Of a DNA stretch of 64,000 bases, positions 8,856-17,480 are shown piece by piece. Origin of the DNA: Agromyces protaetiae (GTDB lineage Bacteria > Actinomycetota > Actinomycetes > Actinomycetales > Microbacteriaceae); assembly GCF_004135405.1 (NCBI RefSeq), contig NZ_CP035491.1, positions 2,170,001-2,234,000 of the forward strand. The letters are read 5' to 3'. The position numbers were made by a program, and so were the translations under genes. Below the pieces are notes generated by a model. The model was not told the DNA's origin and made no database searches. It saw only the letters and a list, made by a program, of their open reading frames with translations. Position 1 is the first letter of the stretch. The number at the start of each line of letters is the position of its first letter.

Positions 8856-9515
8856 TCAGGCGCCGAGCGCCTCGAAGATCGCGCCGTTCAGCCGGAACGA
8901 CGCGCGCGCCTCGCCGACGAGCGCATCGATCTGCTCGGGCTCGAGCGCGAGCGCGTTCATGGCCTCGCGGTAGCGGCGCTTGTAGCGGACCGGGCCCTCG
9001 TCGCCGAGGCCGAAGTCGTAGAACCTGAGCTGCTCGGGCGTCGCGCCGTAGTGGCGCGCGACGAGGGCGGCGATCGCCTGGCCGCCCGACAGGTCGCCGA
9101 GGTAGCGCGTGTAGTGGTGGGCGAGGTAGCGCACGTCGTTGTCGAGCAGGTCGTGCAGGTGCGTCGTGTACGCCGTGGTCGCGGCGAGCGGCGGGTGGGT
9201 CTCGCGCCAGTCGGCGGCGCCGAGCGCGGCGAGGTCGGCTTCGATCGCGGCCAGGCGGTCGAGCTTCGGGTCGAAGATCTCGGGGTCGCCGACGCGGTGC
9301 CCGCGCGACTCGAGGGCCTCGTAGACCCACGCGAACTGCGCGAGGTAGCGCGTGTAGTCGGCGAGCGAGAGTTCGCCGCCCATGAGCGCGGTGATGAAGC
9401 CTCGGGTCTCGGCGTTGCGGTGGTCTTCTGCGGTCGCGGCGCGCACGAGGGCGGCGACGTCAGCGGGGTCCTCCGCGGTGGTGCGGGTGTCGGGTGCGGG
9501 GGGTGCGATCGACAT
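8856..9515 (-). CDS. Heme oxygenase (biliverdin-producing, HmuO/HO-1 type)
   Basis: Cleaves heme to biliverdin, CO and Fe2+, releasing iron from heme in the cytoplasm. 219 residues. His32 in AEDHRNAE fits the proximal heme ligand, and the distal helix motif YLGDLSGGQAIAALVARHYG is diagnostic. The start is ATG 9515. A DtxR/IdeR-like iron box lies 19-37 nt upstream, which fits induction under iron limitation. It stands alone, with no heme ABC importer next to it; its regulon partner here is the siderophore operon at 31.3 kb. The terminator-like stem follows its stop. Confidence 0.93.
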   Translation of the reverse strand: MSIAPPAPDTRTTAEDPADVAALVRAATAEDHRNAETRGFITALMGGELSLADYTRYLAQFAWVYEALESRGHRVGDPEIFDPKLDRLAAIEADLAALGAADWRETHPPLAATTAYTTHLHDLLDNDVRYLAHHYTRYLGDLSGGQAIAALVARHYGATPEQLRFYDFGLGDEGPVRYKRRYREAMNALALEPEQIDALVGEARASFRLNGAIFEALGA

Positions 9516-9533
9516 CTCGGCCTTTCGGGTCGG

Positions 9534-9552
9534 GTTGGTAAGGCTTACCTTA
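9534..9552. promoter_or_regulatory. DtxR/IdeR-type iron box upstream of heme oxygenase
   Basis: GTTGGTAAGGCTTACCTTA matches 14 of 19 positions of the DtxR consensus TTAGGTTAGGCTAACCTAA, including the central AGGCT and both flanking GGT/ACC blocks. It sits 19-37 nt before the heme oxygenase start, over its expected promoter. The matching site at 31251-31269 precedes the siderophore operon. Confidence 0.7.
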
Positions 9553-9637
9553 CCTCGTTTGCGGGCAGCTGACGCGAATCGAGGGACGGATGTCTCGGGC
9601 GAAGCTCGTGTCGGCGGGTCCGGCTAGCGTCGCTGTC

Positions 9638-10498
9638 ATGCGATCGGGCTTCATCTACACGGGCGACGACCCTGTCCTCGCGGTCGACCTCGCTCGCCTC
9701 GCCGAACTCCACGGGTGGGACGGCTTCTTCGTGTGGGAGGGCATCTGGGCGACCGACGCATGGTCGACGCTCGCGGCGGCCGCCGTCGTGACCGAGCGCA
9801 TCCGCCTCGGCACGATGCTCACACCCGTGCCGCGACGGCGGCCGTGGGAGCTCGCGAGCCAGACCATGACCGTCGACCGGCTCTCGCGCGGGCGCGTGAC
9901 GCTCTCGGCCGGGCTCGGGGTGCCGCAAGAGGTCGAGCAGCGGTTCTGGCTCTTCGAGAACGATCCCGGTCGGCGTGTGCGCGCCGAACGACTCGACGAG
10001 TCGCTCGAACTCCTCGAACGCATGTGGCGAGGCGTGCCGTTCGTGTACGAGGGGCGGCACTTCCGCGCCGCCGAAGCCACGATGATGCTCCCGCCGCCCA
10101 CGGTGCAGCAGCCGCGCATCCCGATCTGGGTCGTCGGTGCGTGGCCGCGCGAGAAGTCGATGCGGCGCGTCGCCCGGTACGACGGATGGCTGCCCAACTA
10201 CGCGCCGCCCGGCGTGGCGCAAGTGCCGGGCTCACCCGAGTTCACACCTGACATCCTCGCCGAGGGCGTCGCGTGGATCGCGCGCGAGCGCGCCGAACTC
10301 GGGCTCGCCGATCGGCCGTTCGACATCGTCCAGGAGGGCACGACGTCGGGCCTCGACCGTCAGGCGGACGCGGCGATCGTGCGGCCGTGGGCCGAGGCGG
10401 GTGCGACGTGGTGGCTCGAATCCGACTGGTCCCTGCCCGCAGAGCGGATCGAAGGAGCCGCGCGAGCGCGACTCGAAGCGGGGCCGCCGGGCGGCTGA
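9638..10498 (+). CDS. LLM-class flavin-dependent oxidoreductase (luciferase-like)
   Basis: Predicted FMN- or F420-dependent monooxygenase/reductase with a bacterial luciferase TIM barrel. 286 residues. Family traits include an N-terminal YTGDDPVLAVDLARLAE-type strand-helix, RIRLGTMLTPVPRRRPWELA, GRVTLSAGLG, and PRIPIWVVGAW, the last being a typical barrel strand. Substrate unknown. ATG 9638 is preferred over the upstream TTG at 9590 because a -10-like TAGCGT ends 7 nt before it and homologous proteins begin with a strand like this one (RSGFIY). No operon partner; the next gene on the same strand starts 185 nt later. Confidence 0.8.
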   Translation: MRSGFIYTGDDPVLAVDLARLAELHGWDGFFVWEGIWATDAWSTLAAAAVVTERIRLGTMLTPVPRRRPWELASQTMTVDRLSRGRVTLSAGLGVPQEVEQRFWLFENDPGRRVRAERLDESLELLERMWRGVPFVYEGRHFRAAEATMMLPPPTVQQPRIPIWVVGAWPREKSMRRVARYDGWLPNYAPPGVAQVPGSPEFTPDILAEGVAWIARERAELGLADRPFDIVQEGTTSGLDRQADAAIVRPWAEAGATWWLESDWSLPAERIEGAARARLEAGPPGG

Positions 10499-10505
10499 CC
10501 GGGGT

Positions 10506-10664
10506 TCACCGACCGGAGTCGGCGACCGCACCGCAGTTCCAGCACGGCGTCGCGTCGACGCCCTCCACGAACGCACCGCACGCGTCGCACACGCGGTCGA
10601 GCCAGCAGACCGGATCGCCGGCCGGACCCTGCGGTCGTGTCACATTCGCGTCGGCATCGGTCAT
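10506..10664 (-). CDS. Small zinc-ribbon protein (52 aa)
   Basis: Short ORF that begins MTDADANVTRP and contains WLDRVCDACGAFVEG and then ATPCWNCGAVAD: two Cys-X2-Cys pairs 12 residues apart, a classic zinc-ribbon layout, plus one extra Cys at 20. The start ATG is 10664 and the stop lies at 10506-10508. It sits between the convergent LLM gene (7 nt from its stop) and the divergent flavin reductase gene, with overlapping promoter space. No function can be assigned; zinc binding is inferred from the Cys pairs only. Confidence 0.65.
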   Translation of the reverse strand: MTDADANVTRPQGPAGDPVCWLDRVCDACGAFVEGVDATPCWNCGAVADSGR

Positions 10665-10683
10665 CTCGCCATAGTGTCAGACG

Positions 10684-11352
10684 GTGCCCGCCCCCATACC
10701 TCCCGGCGCAGCGCGCGTCTCGGCTCCGGCCCACGTCGTCGTCGAACCCAGCGTGCTCTACGTCGGCACCCCGGCCTACCTCATCGCGACCGAGAACCCC
10801 GACGGGACGCCGAACCTCGCGCCCGCGTCGTCGTACTGGGCGCTCGGACGAATGCTCGTCCTCGGCATCGAGGTCGACGGGCAGACCGCCGCGAACCTCC
10901 TCGTACGTCCCGGCATCACGGTGAACTTTCCCTCGAGCGACTTGTGGCAGGCCGTCGCGCGCCTCGGCGCCCTCACCGGGCGCGACCCGGTGCCCGACGC
11001 GAAGGCCGCCCGATACCGGTACGAGAAGGACAAGTTCGAGGCGTCCGGCCTCACGCCCGAGGCATCCGATCTCGTCCGACCGCCTCGCGTCGCCGAGTGC
11101 AGGCTGCAGTTCGAAGCGACCGTGCGGCGCACAACCGAGGGCCTCGACGGCGGCTATCTCATGGTCGAGGCCGAAGTAGTGCGCGTCCATGCGGATCCCG
11201 CGATCCTCGACCCGACCGGCGAGCACATCGACCCGACCCGGTGGAACCCGCTCGTGTACGCGTTCCGCCACTTCTTCGAGCGCGGCGTCGAGGTCGGCTG
11301 GCTCGCGTCGAGCCCGACGGCGCCGCACGCGCCCGTGCTCGACGGACCGTAG
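10684..11352 (+). CDS. Flavin reductase family protein (FMN-binding split barrel)
   Basis: 222-residue protein resembling the flavin-reductase-like FMN-binding family. Visible traits are PAYLIATENPDGTPNLAPASSYWALG, NLLVRPGITVNFPSSDLWQAV, and a C-terminal region with a RHFFERGVEVGW segment. Such proteins reduce flavin or use bound FMN for oxidoreduction; the substrate is not evident. GTG 10684 is taken as start, with TAGTGT (10672-10677) 6 nt before it as a leaderless-type -10. It is divergent from the zinc-ribbon ORF and could act with the nearby LLM oxidoreductase as reductase and oxygenase, but that is inference from proximity. Confidence 0.75.
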   Translation: MPAPIPPGAARVSAPAHVVVEPSVLYVGTPAYLIATENPDGTPNLAPASSYWALGRMLVLGIEVDGQTAANLLVRPGITVNFPSSDLWQAVARLGALTGRDPVPDAKAARYRYEKDKFEASGLTPEASDLVRPPRVAECRLQFEATVRRTTEGLDGGYLMVEAEVVRVHADPAILDPTGEHIDPTRWNPLVYAFRHFFERGVEVGWLASSPTAPHAPVLDGP

Positions 11353-11358
11353 GCCGGC

Positions 11359-11613
11359 TCAGCCCGCGTCGGTCGCGGCGGAGCCGATGCGGCGGAACCT
11401 CGGCATGACGCGCCCGTCGCACTCGACCTGCTCGACCCACATCGCAAGCGGGCGCACCCACACGCCGAATGCGCCGTACAACGCGCGGTAGACGACGACC
11501 TCGGCCTCGGTCTCGCTGTCGCGCGCGAGGTGCAGCACCTCGTAGCGATTGCCTTTGAAGTGCTCGTAGAGGCCCGGCGTCACGAGCGATTCGGGCCGGT
11601 CGGGTGTGCTCAT
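11359..11613 (-). CDS. DUF1653 domain-containing protein
   Basis: 84-residue protein of unknown function with the DUF1653 core GLYEHFKGNRYEVLHLA, then ETEAEVVVYRALYGAFGVWVRPLAMW. ATG 11613 (STPDRPESLVTPGLY) is chosen; the longer frame upstream runs into the tRNA gene. It is tail-to-tail with the flavin reductase gene (6-nt gap). A GGATGTCTCG motif (11639-11648, minus) is in its upstream region. Confidence 0.85.
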   Translation of the reverse strand: MSTPDRPESLVTPGLYEHFKGNRYEVLHLARDSETEAEVVVYRALYGAFGVWVRPLAMWVEQVECDGRVMPRFRRIGSAATDAG

Positions 11614-11688
11614 GCGTGCATCGTACGGGCGACGGGCCCGAGACATCCGCCCCCCGCCGAAGCCGAATCGCGGGGTTGCGTGAACGAG

Positions 11689-11770
11689 TGCGGAAGGCGG
11701 GACTCGAACCCGCACGCCCGAAGGCACAGGAACCTAAATCCTGCGTGTCTGCCGATTTCACCACTCCCGC
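11689..11770 (-). tRNA. tRNA-Leu (anticodon UAG)
   Basis: On the minus strand a complete class II tRNA folds. The acceptor is GCGGGAG/CTTCCGC with discriminator A. The anticodon stem CAGGA/TCCTG holds loop TTTAGGT (anticodon TAG, reading CUA/CUN). There is a long variable arm (TGCCTTCGGGCG) and a T-arm GCGGGTTCGAGTCCCGC. The 3' CCA is not encoded. It lies between DUF1653 and the divergent SLC13 gene. Confidence 0.93.
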
Positions 11771-11816
11771 GTGCGGAAACAGTCTAGGCGGGCCCCGCGC
11801 CCTCTATCGTGAGCGT

Positions 11817-13391
11817 ATGGATCCGGCCGTCGCCACGTTCGTCATCCTCGTCCTCGCCGTCGTCGCGTTCATCACCGGCAGGGTGCCGATCGCCGTCGTC
11901 GCGCTCGGCGTCGCCGTCGCGCTGTGGGCGACCGGCGTCCTCGAGATCGGTCAGGCGCTCGCAGGGTTCAGCGATCCGACCGTCATCCTGATCGCGTGCC
12001 TCTTCGTCGTCGCGGAGGCGTTGGATGCCACGGGCGTGACCTCGTGGGTCGGGCAGAAGGTCATCGGCGGCGCCGGAACGGGGCGTGTGCGCCTCACGGT
12101 CATCGTCATGACGATCGCCGCCGCGCTCGCCGCGTTCATCAGCATCAACGGCGCCGTCGCGGCGCTCATCCCCGTCGTCGTCGTGGTCGCCGCTCGCGCC
12201 GACATCGTGCCGTCGCGCATGCTCATCCCGCTCGCGTTCGCCGCGAGCGCCGGTTCGCTCCTGACGCTCACGGGAACGCCCGTGAACCTGCTCGTGTCCG
12301 AGACCGCGGCGAGCGCGGGCGGCCGCGCGTTCGGATTCTTCGAGTTCGCGCTCGTGGGCGTCCCGCTCGTCGTCGTGACCGTCGTGATCGTCGTGCTCGG
12401 GCGAAATCGCCTGCTGCCCGTGCGCGAGGCCGAAGAACTCGACGACCTGCACGACGTCCACGAGACCAAGCGCACGTGGCGGGAGGAGTACGAGGTCAAG
12501 ACCGCGCAGCTCCAGATCGGCGTCGCCGAGGGAGTCGCCGAGGTCATGATCGCGCCGCGTTCGGAGCTCATCGGTCGGAAGGTCTCTCCGGGTATGCGCA
12601 CCCGCCAGGAGCACCTCATCATCCTCGCCGTGCGGCGTCACGACAGCGAGGGGCTCACGCTGCTGGAGGGCGAAGCGAAACTTCGCGCCGGCGACGCCCT
12701 CCTCGTGCAGGGCCCGTGGGAGGCGCTCGACCGTTACGTGCGGTCGCCGGACGTGATCTCGATCACGCCGCCGCAGGCGCTGCGCCGGTCGGTGCCGCTC
12801 GGGAAGGGCGCGAAACGGTCGCTCGTCGCCCTCGCGATCATGGTGGTGCTCCTCGCCTCGGGGCTCGTGCCGCCCGTGGTCGCCGGGCTCCTGGCCGCGC
12901 TCTTCATCGTCGTCACCGGCGTGCTGCCCGTGCCGCAGGTGTTCCGATCGATCCCGTGGACGGTCGTCGTGCTCATCGCCGGCATGATCCCGCTCTCGAC
13001 GGCGTTCATCTCGACGGGCGCGGCGGGCATCGTCGCCGATCTCGTGCTGTCATGGGTCGGCGGAGCATCCCCCTACCTCGCGCTCCTCGTGCTGTGCGTC
13101 GTCACGCTCGTGCTCGGGCAGACGATCTCGAATGTCGCGACGGTGCTCGTCGTCGCGCCGATTGCGGTCGAGATCGCGCGAACGCTCGACCTCAGCGTGC
13201 TGCCGTTCATGATGGCGCTCACGGTCGTGGGCGCGGCGGCGTTCCTCACGCCCATCGCGACGCCCGCGAACCTCATGGTCATGCAGCCGGGCGGGTACAA
13301 GTTCGGCGACTATTGGCGGCTCGGTCTGCCGCTCGCGCTCGTCTACCTCGCGTTCGCGGTGCTGTACGTGCCGCTCGTCTGGCCCTTCTGA
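11817..13391 (+). CDS. SLC13 family permease with central TrkA-C (RCK_C) domain
   Basis: Predicted sodium-coupled anion (dicarboxylate, sulfate or similar) transporter, 524 residues. Membrane segments cover residues ~5-200. A soluble stretch of ~220-320 fits one RCK_C domain (EVMIAPRSELIGRKV, then LILAVRRHDSEGLTLLEGEAKLRAGDALLVQGP). A second membrane half follows, with family motifs SINGAVAALIPVVVVVA, LTGTPVNLLVS and TPIATPANLMVMQPGGY. ATG 11817 lies 6 nt after a -10-like TATCGT (11805-11810). Its last 49 nt overlap the convergent acyltransferase gene. Substrate not determinable. Confidence 0.85.
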   Translation: MDPAVATFVILVLAVVAFITGRVPIAVVALGVAVALWATGVLEIGQALAGFSDPTVILIACLFVVAEALDATGVTSWVGQKVIGGAGTGRVRLTVIVMTIAAALAAFISINGAVAALIPVVVVVAARADIVPSRMLIPLAFAASAGSLLTLTGTPVNLLVSETAASAGGRAFGFFEFALVGVPLVVVTVVIVVLGRNRLLPVREAEELDDLHDVHETKRTWREEYEVKTAQLQIGVAEGVAEVMIAPRSELIGRKVSPGMRTRQEHLIILAVRRHDSEGLTLLEGEAKLRAGDALLVQGPWEALDRYVRSPDVISITPPQALRRSVPLGKGAKRSLVALAIMVVLLASGLVPPVVAGLLAALFIVVTGVLPVPQVFRSIPWTVVVLIAGMIPLSTAFISTGAAGIVADLVLSWVGGASPYLALLVLCVVTLVLGQTISNVATVLVVAPIAVEIARTLDLSVLPFMMALTVVGAAAFLTPIATPANLMVMQPGGYKFGDYWRLGLPLALVYLAFAVLYVPLVWPF

Positions 13392-14659
13392 CGCCTGCCG
13401 CGCGCTCGCACGAGGAGCACCGACGCCGCGAGCGCGACGCTGCCCCATAGCGCGATCGGCAGGTCGAGGAAGAACTGCATGACCGCGAACGGCGGCGCGA
13501 TCGCGAGGACCGCGGCGGCGACGATCGCGACCGGGGACGGTCGGCGTGAGCCGACGGGGATCGCCGGCGAGACCGTCTCGAACCGCGCGAGCGGGATCGT
13601 CACGAGCCAGACGAGCACGAGCACGACGACGAAGACGGGGATGCGCGTCCACCACCACGCCCCGCTCGCGGGTTCGGGTGCGGCACTCGGGATGAGCAAC
13701 GTGAGCCCCGCGACGGCGACGATGACGGGCAGGTGCCAGAGGTACACGGTCATGGCGCGCGAGCCGATGAGCCCGACGACGTTCTGCGCGACTCGCGTGC
13801 GCATGAGCGCCGAGAGCGGCCGATGGAGGAACGTGAGGAGCGAGAGCTGCGCGATGCCGAGGAGGGCGAGCGGCACGGTCGGCGGATTGAGGTTCACGAG
13901 CATGTCGGGGGAGTACCAGCCCGCGCCGACACCCGGCCAGAGGAGCAGGTAGCTCGCCGCGGCGAGTGTGATCAGTTGCCATGCCGGGCGAGCCTTGAAC
14001 CATCCGTCGGCGTACCAGAAGCCGAGTTGCTGCACGAAGCCCCACACGAAGACGAGGTTCACGAGCCCGATCTCGGTGACTCCCGTCGCCGCGCGGATCG
14101 CGTCGACCACGACCGCGCCCGCCGCGAGGGCAGCGAGGGTCGCGCGCGGAGCGCGCTCGTGCAGGCGGGCGAACACCGGCACGAGGCACTGGGCGATGAG
14201 GAACGCCGCGAGGAACCACAGCGGCGAACCCGTTCCCGTCGCGACGCCGTCGAGCAGCACCGGGTCGACCCCGACGATGGTCGCGATGCCGAGCGCGACC
14301 GCGAAGAACACGAAGAGCGGCAGCGCGGGCGTGGCGAGCCGCATCGCGCGGCCGCGCACGAAGTCCCAAGCGTCGCCGCCCTTGCGCTGCGTGCTCCGCC
14401 ACGACGTGTAGGCCGTGAACCCGCCGAGCGCGAAGAACAGCGGCATGATCTGCCCCGCCCAGGTCGCGGCCGGGAACCAGGTCTGCGCCTCGAGCGGCCG
14501 CGACATGACGATCGCACCGGATGCGTCGAGCCCCACGCCGATCATGAGCAGGTGGATCACCACCACGAGGAGCACGCAGAACACGCGAGCCAGGTCGACC
14601 ACGAGATCGCGCTTCGCGATCAGGGCGGCGCGCTCGGCGGCGGTCAGGGCGTTCGACAT
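13343..14659 (-). CDS. Membrane acyltransferase family 3 protein
   Basis: 438-residue multi-spanning protein of the acyltransferase-3 family, which O-acylates sugars, glycans or lipids at the membrane. Visible: VDLARVFCVLLVVVIHL near the N-terminus (the family has an active-site His on this helix), about ten hydrophobic segments, and AMTVYLWHLPVIVAVAG late in the protein, matching the family's conserved second block. ATG 14659 is preferred because GAGGAG lies 4 nt upstream on the minus strand, while the 8-residue-longer start at 14683 has none. The 3' end overlaps the SLC13 gene by 49 nt. Acceptor unknown. Confidence 0.82.
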   Translation of the reverse strand: MSNALTAAERAALIAKRDLVVDLARVFCVLLVVVIHLLMIGVGLDASGAIVMSRPLEAQTWFPAATWAGQIMPLFFALGGFTAYTSWRSTQRKGGDAWDFVRGRAMRLATPALPLFVFFAVALGIATIVGVDPVLLDGVATGTGSPLWFLAAFLIAQCLVPVFARLHERAPRATLAALAAGAVVVDAIRAATGVTEIGLVNLVFVWGFVQQLGFWYADGWFKARPAWQLITLAAASYLLLWPGVGAGWYSPDMLVNLNPPTVPLALLGIAQLSLLTFLHRPLSALMRTRVAQNVVGLIGSRAMTVYLWHLPVIVAVAGLTLLIPSAAPEPASGAWWWTRIPVFVVVLVLVWLVTIPLARFETVSPAIPVGSRRPSPVAIVAAAVLAIAPPFAVMQFFLDLPIALWGSVALAASVLLVRARGRRQKGQTSGTYSTANAR

Positions 14660-14729
14660 CGGACTCCTCGGTAGGGCGTGCACCGAGTGTAACGACGGGC
14701 GGATGTCTCGCCGGGCGCCTTGTGGATGC

Positions 14730-15149
14730 TCACGGCAGATTCGAGAGCACGAAGAGCAGGAGAAGGCCGAGGCCCGAAACGGCGTTGACCACCAGCGCGA
14801 TCACGGCGACCCAAGGGACCGAACGATCGGGCTCGGCGACAGCTCCACGCTTCGCGAGCGAGCGGGCCCAGATCGCCGCGCCGATCGCGGCGACCGCGAA
14901 CGCGAGGCCGATACCCGAGGAGGTGGACCCGACCTGGCGGAGGATCGCCTCGCCGGGCGCGGTGCTCCCGGACGCCAGCGTCAGCACCGCGAGCTCCATG
15001 GCGAGCAGCATGGCGAACGGGACGACGGTGGCGGTGACGTAGTACACGGCGAGCGACGTGGTCGACACGGCGAGGCTGAGGCGAGACAGTCCGCGCCCGC
15101 GGACAGCGGAAGCGGATCGCACGGCGGCGAGGGCGGGGGACAGTGACAT
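14730..15149 (-). CDS. Small integral membrane protein of unknown function
   Basis: 139 residues with three or four hydrophobic stretches (about 30-55, 75-97 and 110-137), a positively charged N-terminus and no recognised domain. ATG 15149 has AAGGAG 7 nt upstream. It is divergent from the tad operon; the shared 223-bp spacer (15150-15372) contains a GGATGTCTCG motif at 15303-15312 and no other gene. A role related to the pilus locus is possible from position alone. Confidence 0.6.
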   Translation of the reverse strand: MSLSPALAAVRSASAVRGRGLSRLSLAVSTTSLAVYYVTATVVPFAMLLAMELAVLTLASGSTAPGEAILRQVGSTSSGIGLAFAVAAIGAAIWARSLAKRGAVAEPDRSVPWVAVIALVVNAVSGLGLLLLFVLSNLP

Positions 15150-15372
15150 CGGGGGACTCCTTCACACGGATTCGAACAGATCGGTCGTCTGCGAGATTCG
15201 CGTGCAGGGCGACTCTCCGGGCGGTCGATCCCGGCGACGGTGGAAGAACGGTGAGGCGCACGCCGTGTGGAGGAGCGGTGAGCGGTGCGAGCGGGGTCGG
15301 CCCGAGACATCCGAACCTTTGCGTGTGGATAACTTCGCGGGGTGGCATCCGGCCCTCTGAAAGGGTGGGGGC

Positions 15373-16599
15373 ATGCCAGACGCCGCCCGCACCATCGCCG
15401 AGCGCGTGCGTCAGAGGGTGCTCCGCGAAGGCGTCGACCTCGCGGCCGACGACACCGTCGTCGCGCGGTTCGCGCGCGACGAGGTGCGCCGCCACAACGA
15501 GCTCGCGCTCGGCGGCGTGCACGAGGCCGTCGCCGACGAGGCGGGCGCGGAGCGCGACGTCGTCGCCGAGCTCGTCGGGTTCGGTGCGCTGCAGCCGTTC
15601 CTCGACGATCCGACGGTCGAAGAGATCTGGGTCAACGGGCCGGCGCGCGTCTTCGTCGCGCGGAACGGCGTCTCCGAGCTCACGAACCTCGTGCTCGCCG
15701 ACCGCGAGATCCGCGAACTCGTCGAGCGCATGCTGCAGCATTCGGGTCGCCGCGTCGACTTGAGCAGCCCGTTCGTGGATGCCTCGCTGCCCGACGGGTC
15801 TCGGCTCCACGTCGTGATCCCCGATGTGACGCAGTCGCACTGGGCCGTGAACATCCGCAAGTTCCAGCGGCGCATCCGCACGCTGCCGCAGCTCGTCGAG
15901 CGCGGGTCGCTCACGCGCGAGGCATCCGAGTTCCTCCGCATGGCGGTGCTCGCGGGCGCCAACGTGCTCGTCTCGGGCGCGACGCACACGGGCAAGACGA
16001 CGATGCTCAATGCGCTCGTGTCGAGCGCGCGCCCGAGCGACCGCGTCGTGACGGTGGAGGAGACGTTCGAACTCGACCTCGACGTGCGCGACGTCGTCGC
16101 CATGCAGTGTCGGCAGCCGAGCCTCGAGGGCACGGGCGAAGTGACCCTCCGTCGGCTCATCAAAGAGGCGCTCCGCATGCGGCCCGACCGGCTCCTCGTC
16201 GGAGAAGTGCGCGAGGCCGAGAGCCTCGACCTGCTGATCGCGCTCAACAGCGGCCTGCCCGGCATGTGCACCATCCACGCCAACTCGGCGCGCGACGCGC
16301 TCGTGAAGCTCTGCACGCTGCCGCTCCTCGCAGGCCGCAACATCGACGCCGCGTTCGTCGTGCCGACGGTCGCGAGCTGCATCGACGTCGTCGTGCACCT
16401 CGCGATCGATCGGCAGGGCGTGCGCCGGGTCGAGGAGATCGCGGTCACGACCGGCTGCGTCGACGACGGGGTCGTCGAGACCGAGATCGTGTTCCGCCTC
16501 GAGGGCGGTCGGTTGCGAGCGACGGATGCCAGGCCCGCACGCCTCGGGAAGCTGCGCGCCGCCGGGTACGACCCCGAGATCGTGCTGGGTGCTGCATGA
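15373..16599 (+). CDS. tadA: Tad/Flp pilus assembly ATPase (CpaF/TadA)
   Basis: Secretion ATPase that powers Flp pilus assembly at the inner face of the membrane. 408 residues. Visible are the N-terminal helical domain (GFGALQPFLDDPTVEEIWVNGP), Walker A GATHTGKT at 202-209, the Asp box VVTVEETFELDL, the Walker B-like region RLLVGEVREAESLDLL near 272-287, and the His box GMCTIHANSARDAL. The start ATG has AAGGGTGGGG upstream. It opens a seven-gene operon with 4-nt overlaps. Two GGATGCCTCG motifs lie inside the gene. Confidence 0.92.
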   Translation: MPDAARTIAERVRQRVLREGVDLAADDTVVARFARDEVRRHNELALGGVHEAVADEAGAERDVVAELVGFGALQPFLDDPTVEEIWVNGPARVFVARNGVSELTNLVLADREIRELVERMLQHSGRRVDLSSPFVDASLPDGSRLHVVIPDVTQSHWAVNIRKFQRRIRTLPQLVERGSLTREASEFLRMAVLAGANVLVSGATHTGKTTMLNALVSSARPSDRVVTVEETFELDLDVRDVVAMQCRQPSLEGTGEVTLRRLIKEALRMRPDRLLVGEVREAESLDLLIALNSGLPGMCTIHANSARDALVKLCTLPLLAGRNIDAAFVVPTVASCIDVVVHLAIDRQGVRRVEEIAVTTGCVDDGVVETEIVFRLEGGRLRATDARPARLGKLRAAGYDPEIVLGAA

Positions 16600-17480
16600 G
16601 TCTCGTCCTCGGAGCCGTGCTCGGGCTCGGCATCCTCCTCGTGGTGTCTCCGTTCCTCTGGTCGGCGCGCGCAGGCGCCGGTGTCGGCGGCACGGACGGG
16701 CGACGCGGCGGCCGTCGCGCGGGCGACCTCGTGCGCGATGAACTGCACCTCGCAGGCCTCGGCGAAGTGCCGATCGTGGTCGTCGTGCTCGTCGCAGTGG
16801 TGGTGGCGGTCGTGGCTGCGGCCGTCGCCCACGCCACGCTCGCGCTGCCCGTCATGACCCTCGCTGCGGCGGTCGCAGGGTTCGCTGTGGTGCCGCTCGT
16901 GGTCCGGGCGCGAGCCACGGCTCGACGTTCGGCCAACCAGGCGGTGTGGCCCGAAGTCGTCGACCACCTCGTCTCGTCGGTGCGGGCCGGCATGTCGCTG
17001 CCCGACGCGGTCGCCGCGCTCGGCGACCTCGGTCCCGCGGCCACTCGTGCACCGTTCGCGGAGTTCGGCGCGGAGTACCGGCGCACGGGCGTCTTCGAAC
17101 CCGCCCTCGATCGGCTCAAAGACCGACTGGCCGACCCCGTCGCCGACCGTATCCTCGAGACCCTTCGGATGGCGCGCGACGTGGGTGGCGGCGAGATCGT
17201 CCGTGTGCTCCAGGCACTCTCGTCCTATCTTCGTGAAGACGCCGCGCTCCGCGGCGAGGTGCGCGCTCGTCAGTCGTGGGTGCGGAACGCCGCCCGCCTC
17301 GGAGTCGCAGCCCCCTGGCTTCTCCTGCTCGTGCTCGCGACCAAGCCCGAGACGATCCGCGCCTACGATTCGCCGGCGGGCACGGCGCTCCTCCTCATCG
17401 GGCTCGTCGTCACACTGATCGCGTACCGGGTGATGATCGCGCTCGGCGCGATCCCCGGCGAACGGCGGTGGTTCGGATGA
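16596..17480 (+). CDS. tadB: Type II secretion system F-domain protein (TadB)
   Basis: 294-residue inner-membrane platform protein for pilus assembly. There are hydrophobic segments at ~1-25, two between ~58 and ~107, and two near the C-terminus flanking residues ~225-285. The cytoplasmic T2SSF domain includes VWPEVVDHLVSSVRAGMSLPDAVAAL and ADPVADRILETLRMARDVGGGEIVRVL. The start overlaps the tadA stop (ATGA) and the stop overlaps tadC (ATGA), so translation is coupled. TadB and TadC together form the platform on which the TadA ATPase acts. Confidence 0.88.
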   Translation: MSLVLGAVLGLGILLVVSPFLWSARAGAGVGGTDGRRGGRRAGDLVRDELHLAGLGEVPIVVVVLVAVVVAVVAAAVAHATLALPVMTLAAAVAGFAVVPLVVRARATARRSANQAVWPEVVDHLVSSVRAGMSLPDAVAALGDLGPAATRAPFAEFGAEYRRTGVFEPALDRLKDRLADPVADRILETLRMARDVGGGEIVRVLQALSSYLREDAALRGEVRARQSWVRNAARLGVAAPWLLLLVLATKPETIRAYDSPAGTALLLIGLVVTLIAYRVMIALGAIPGERRWFG

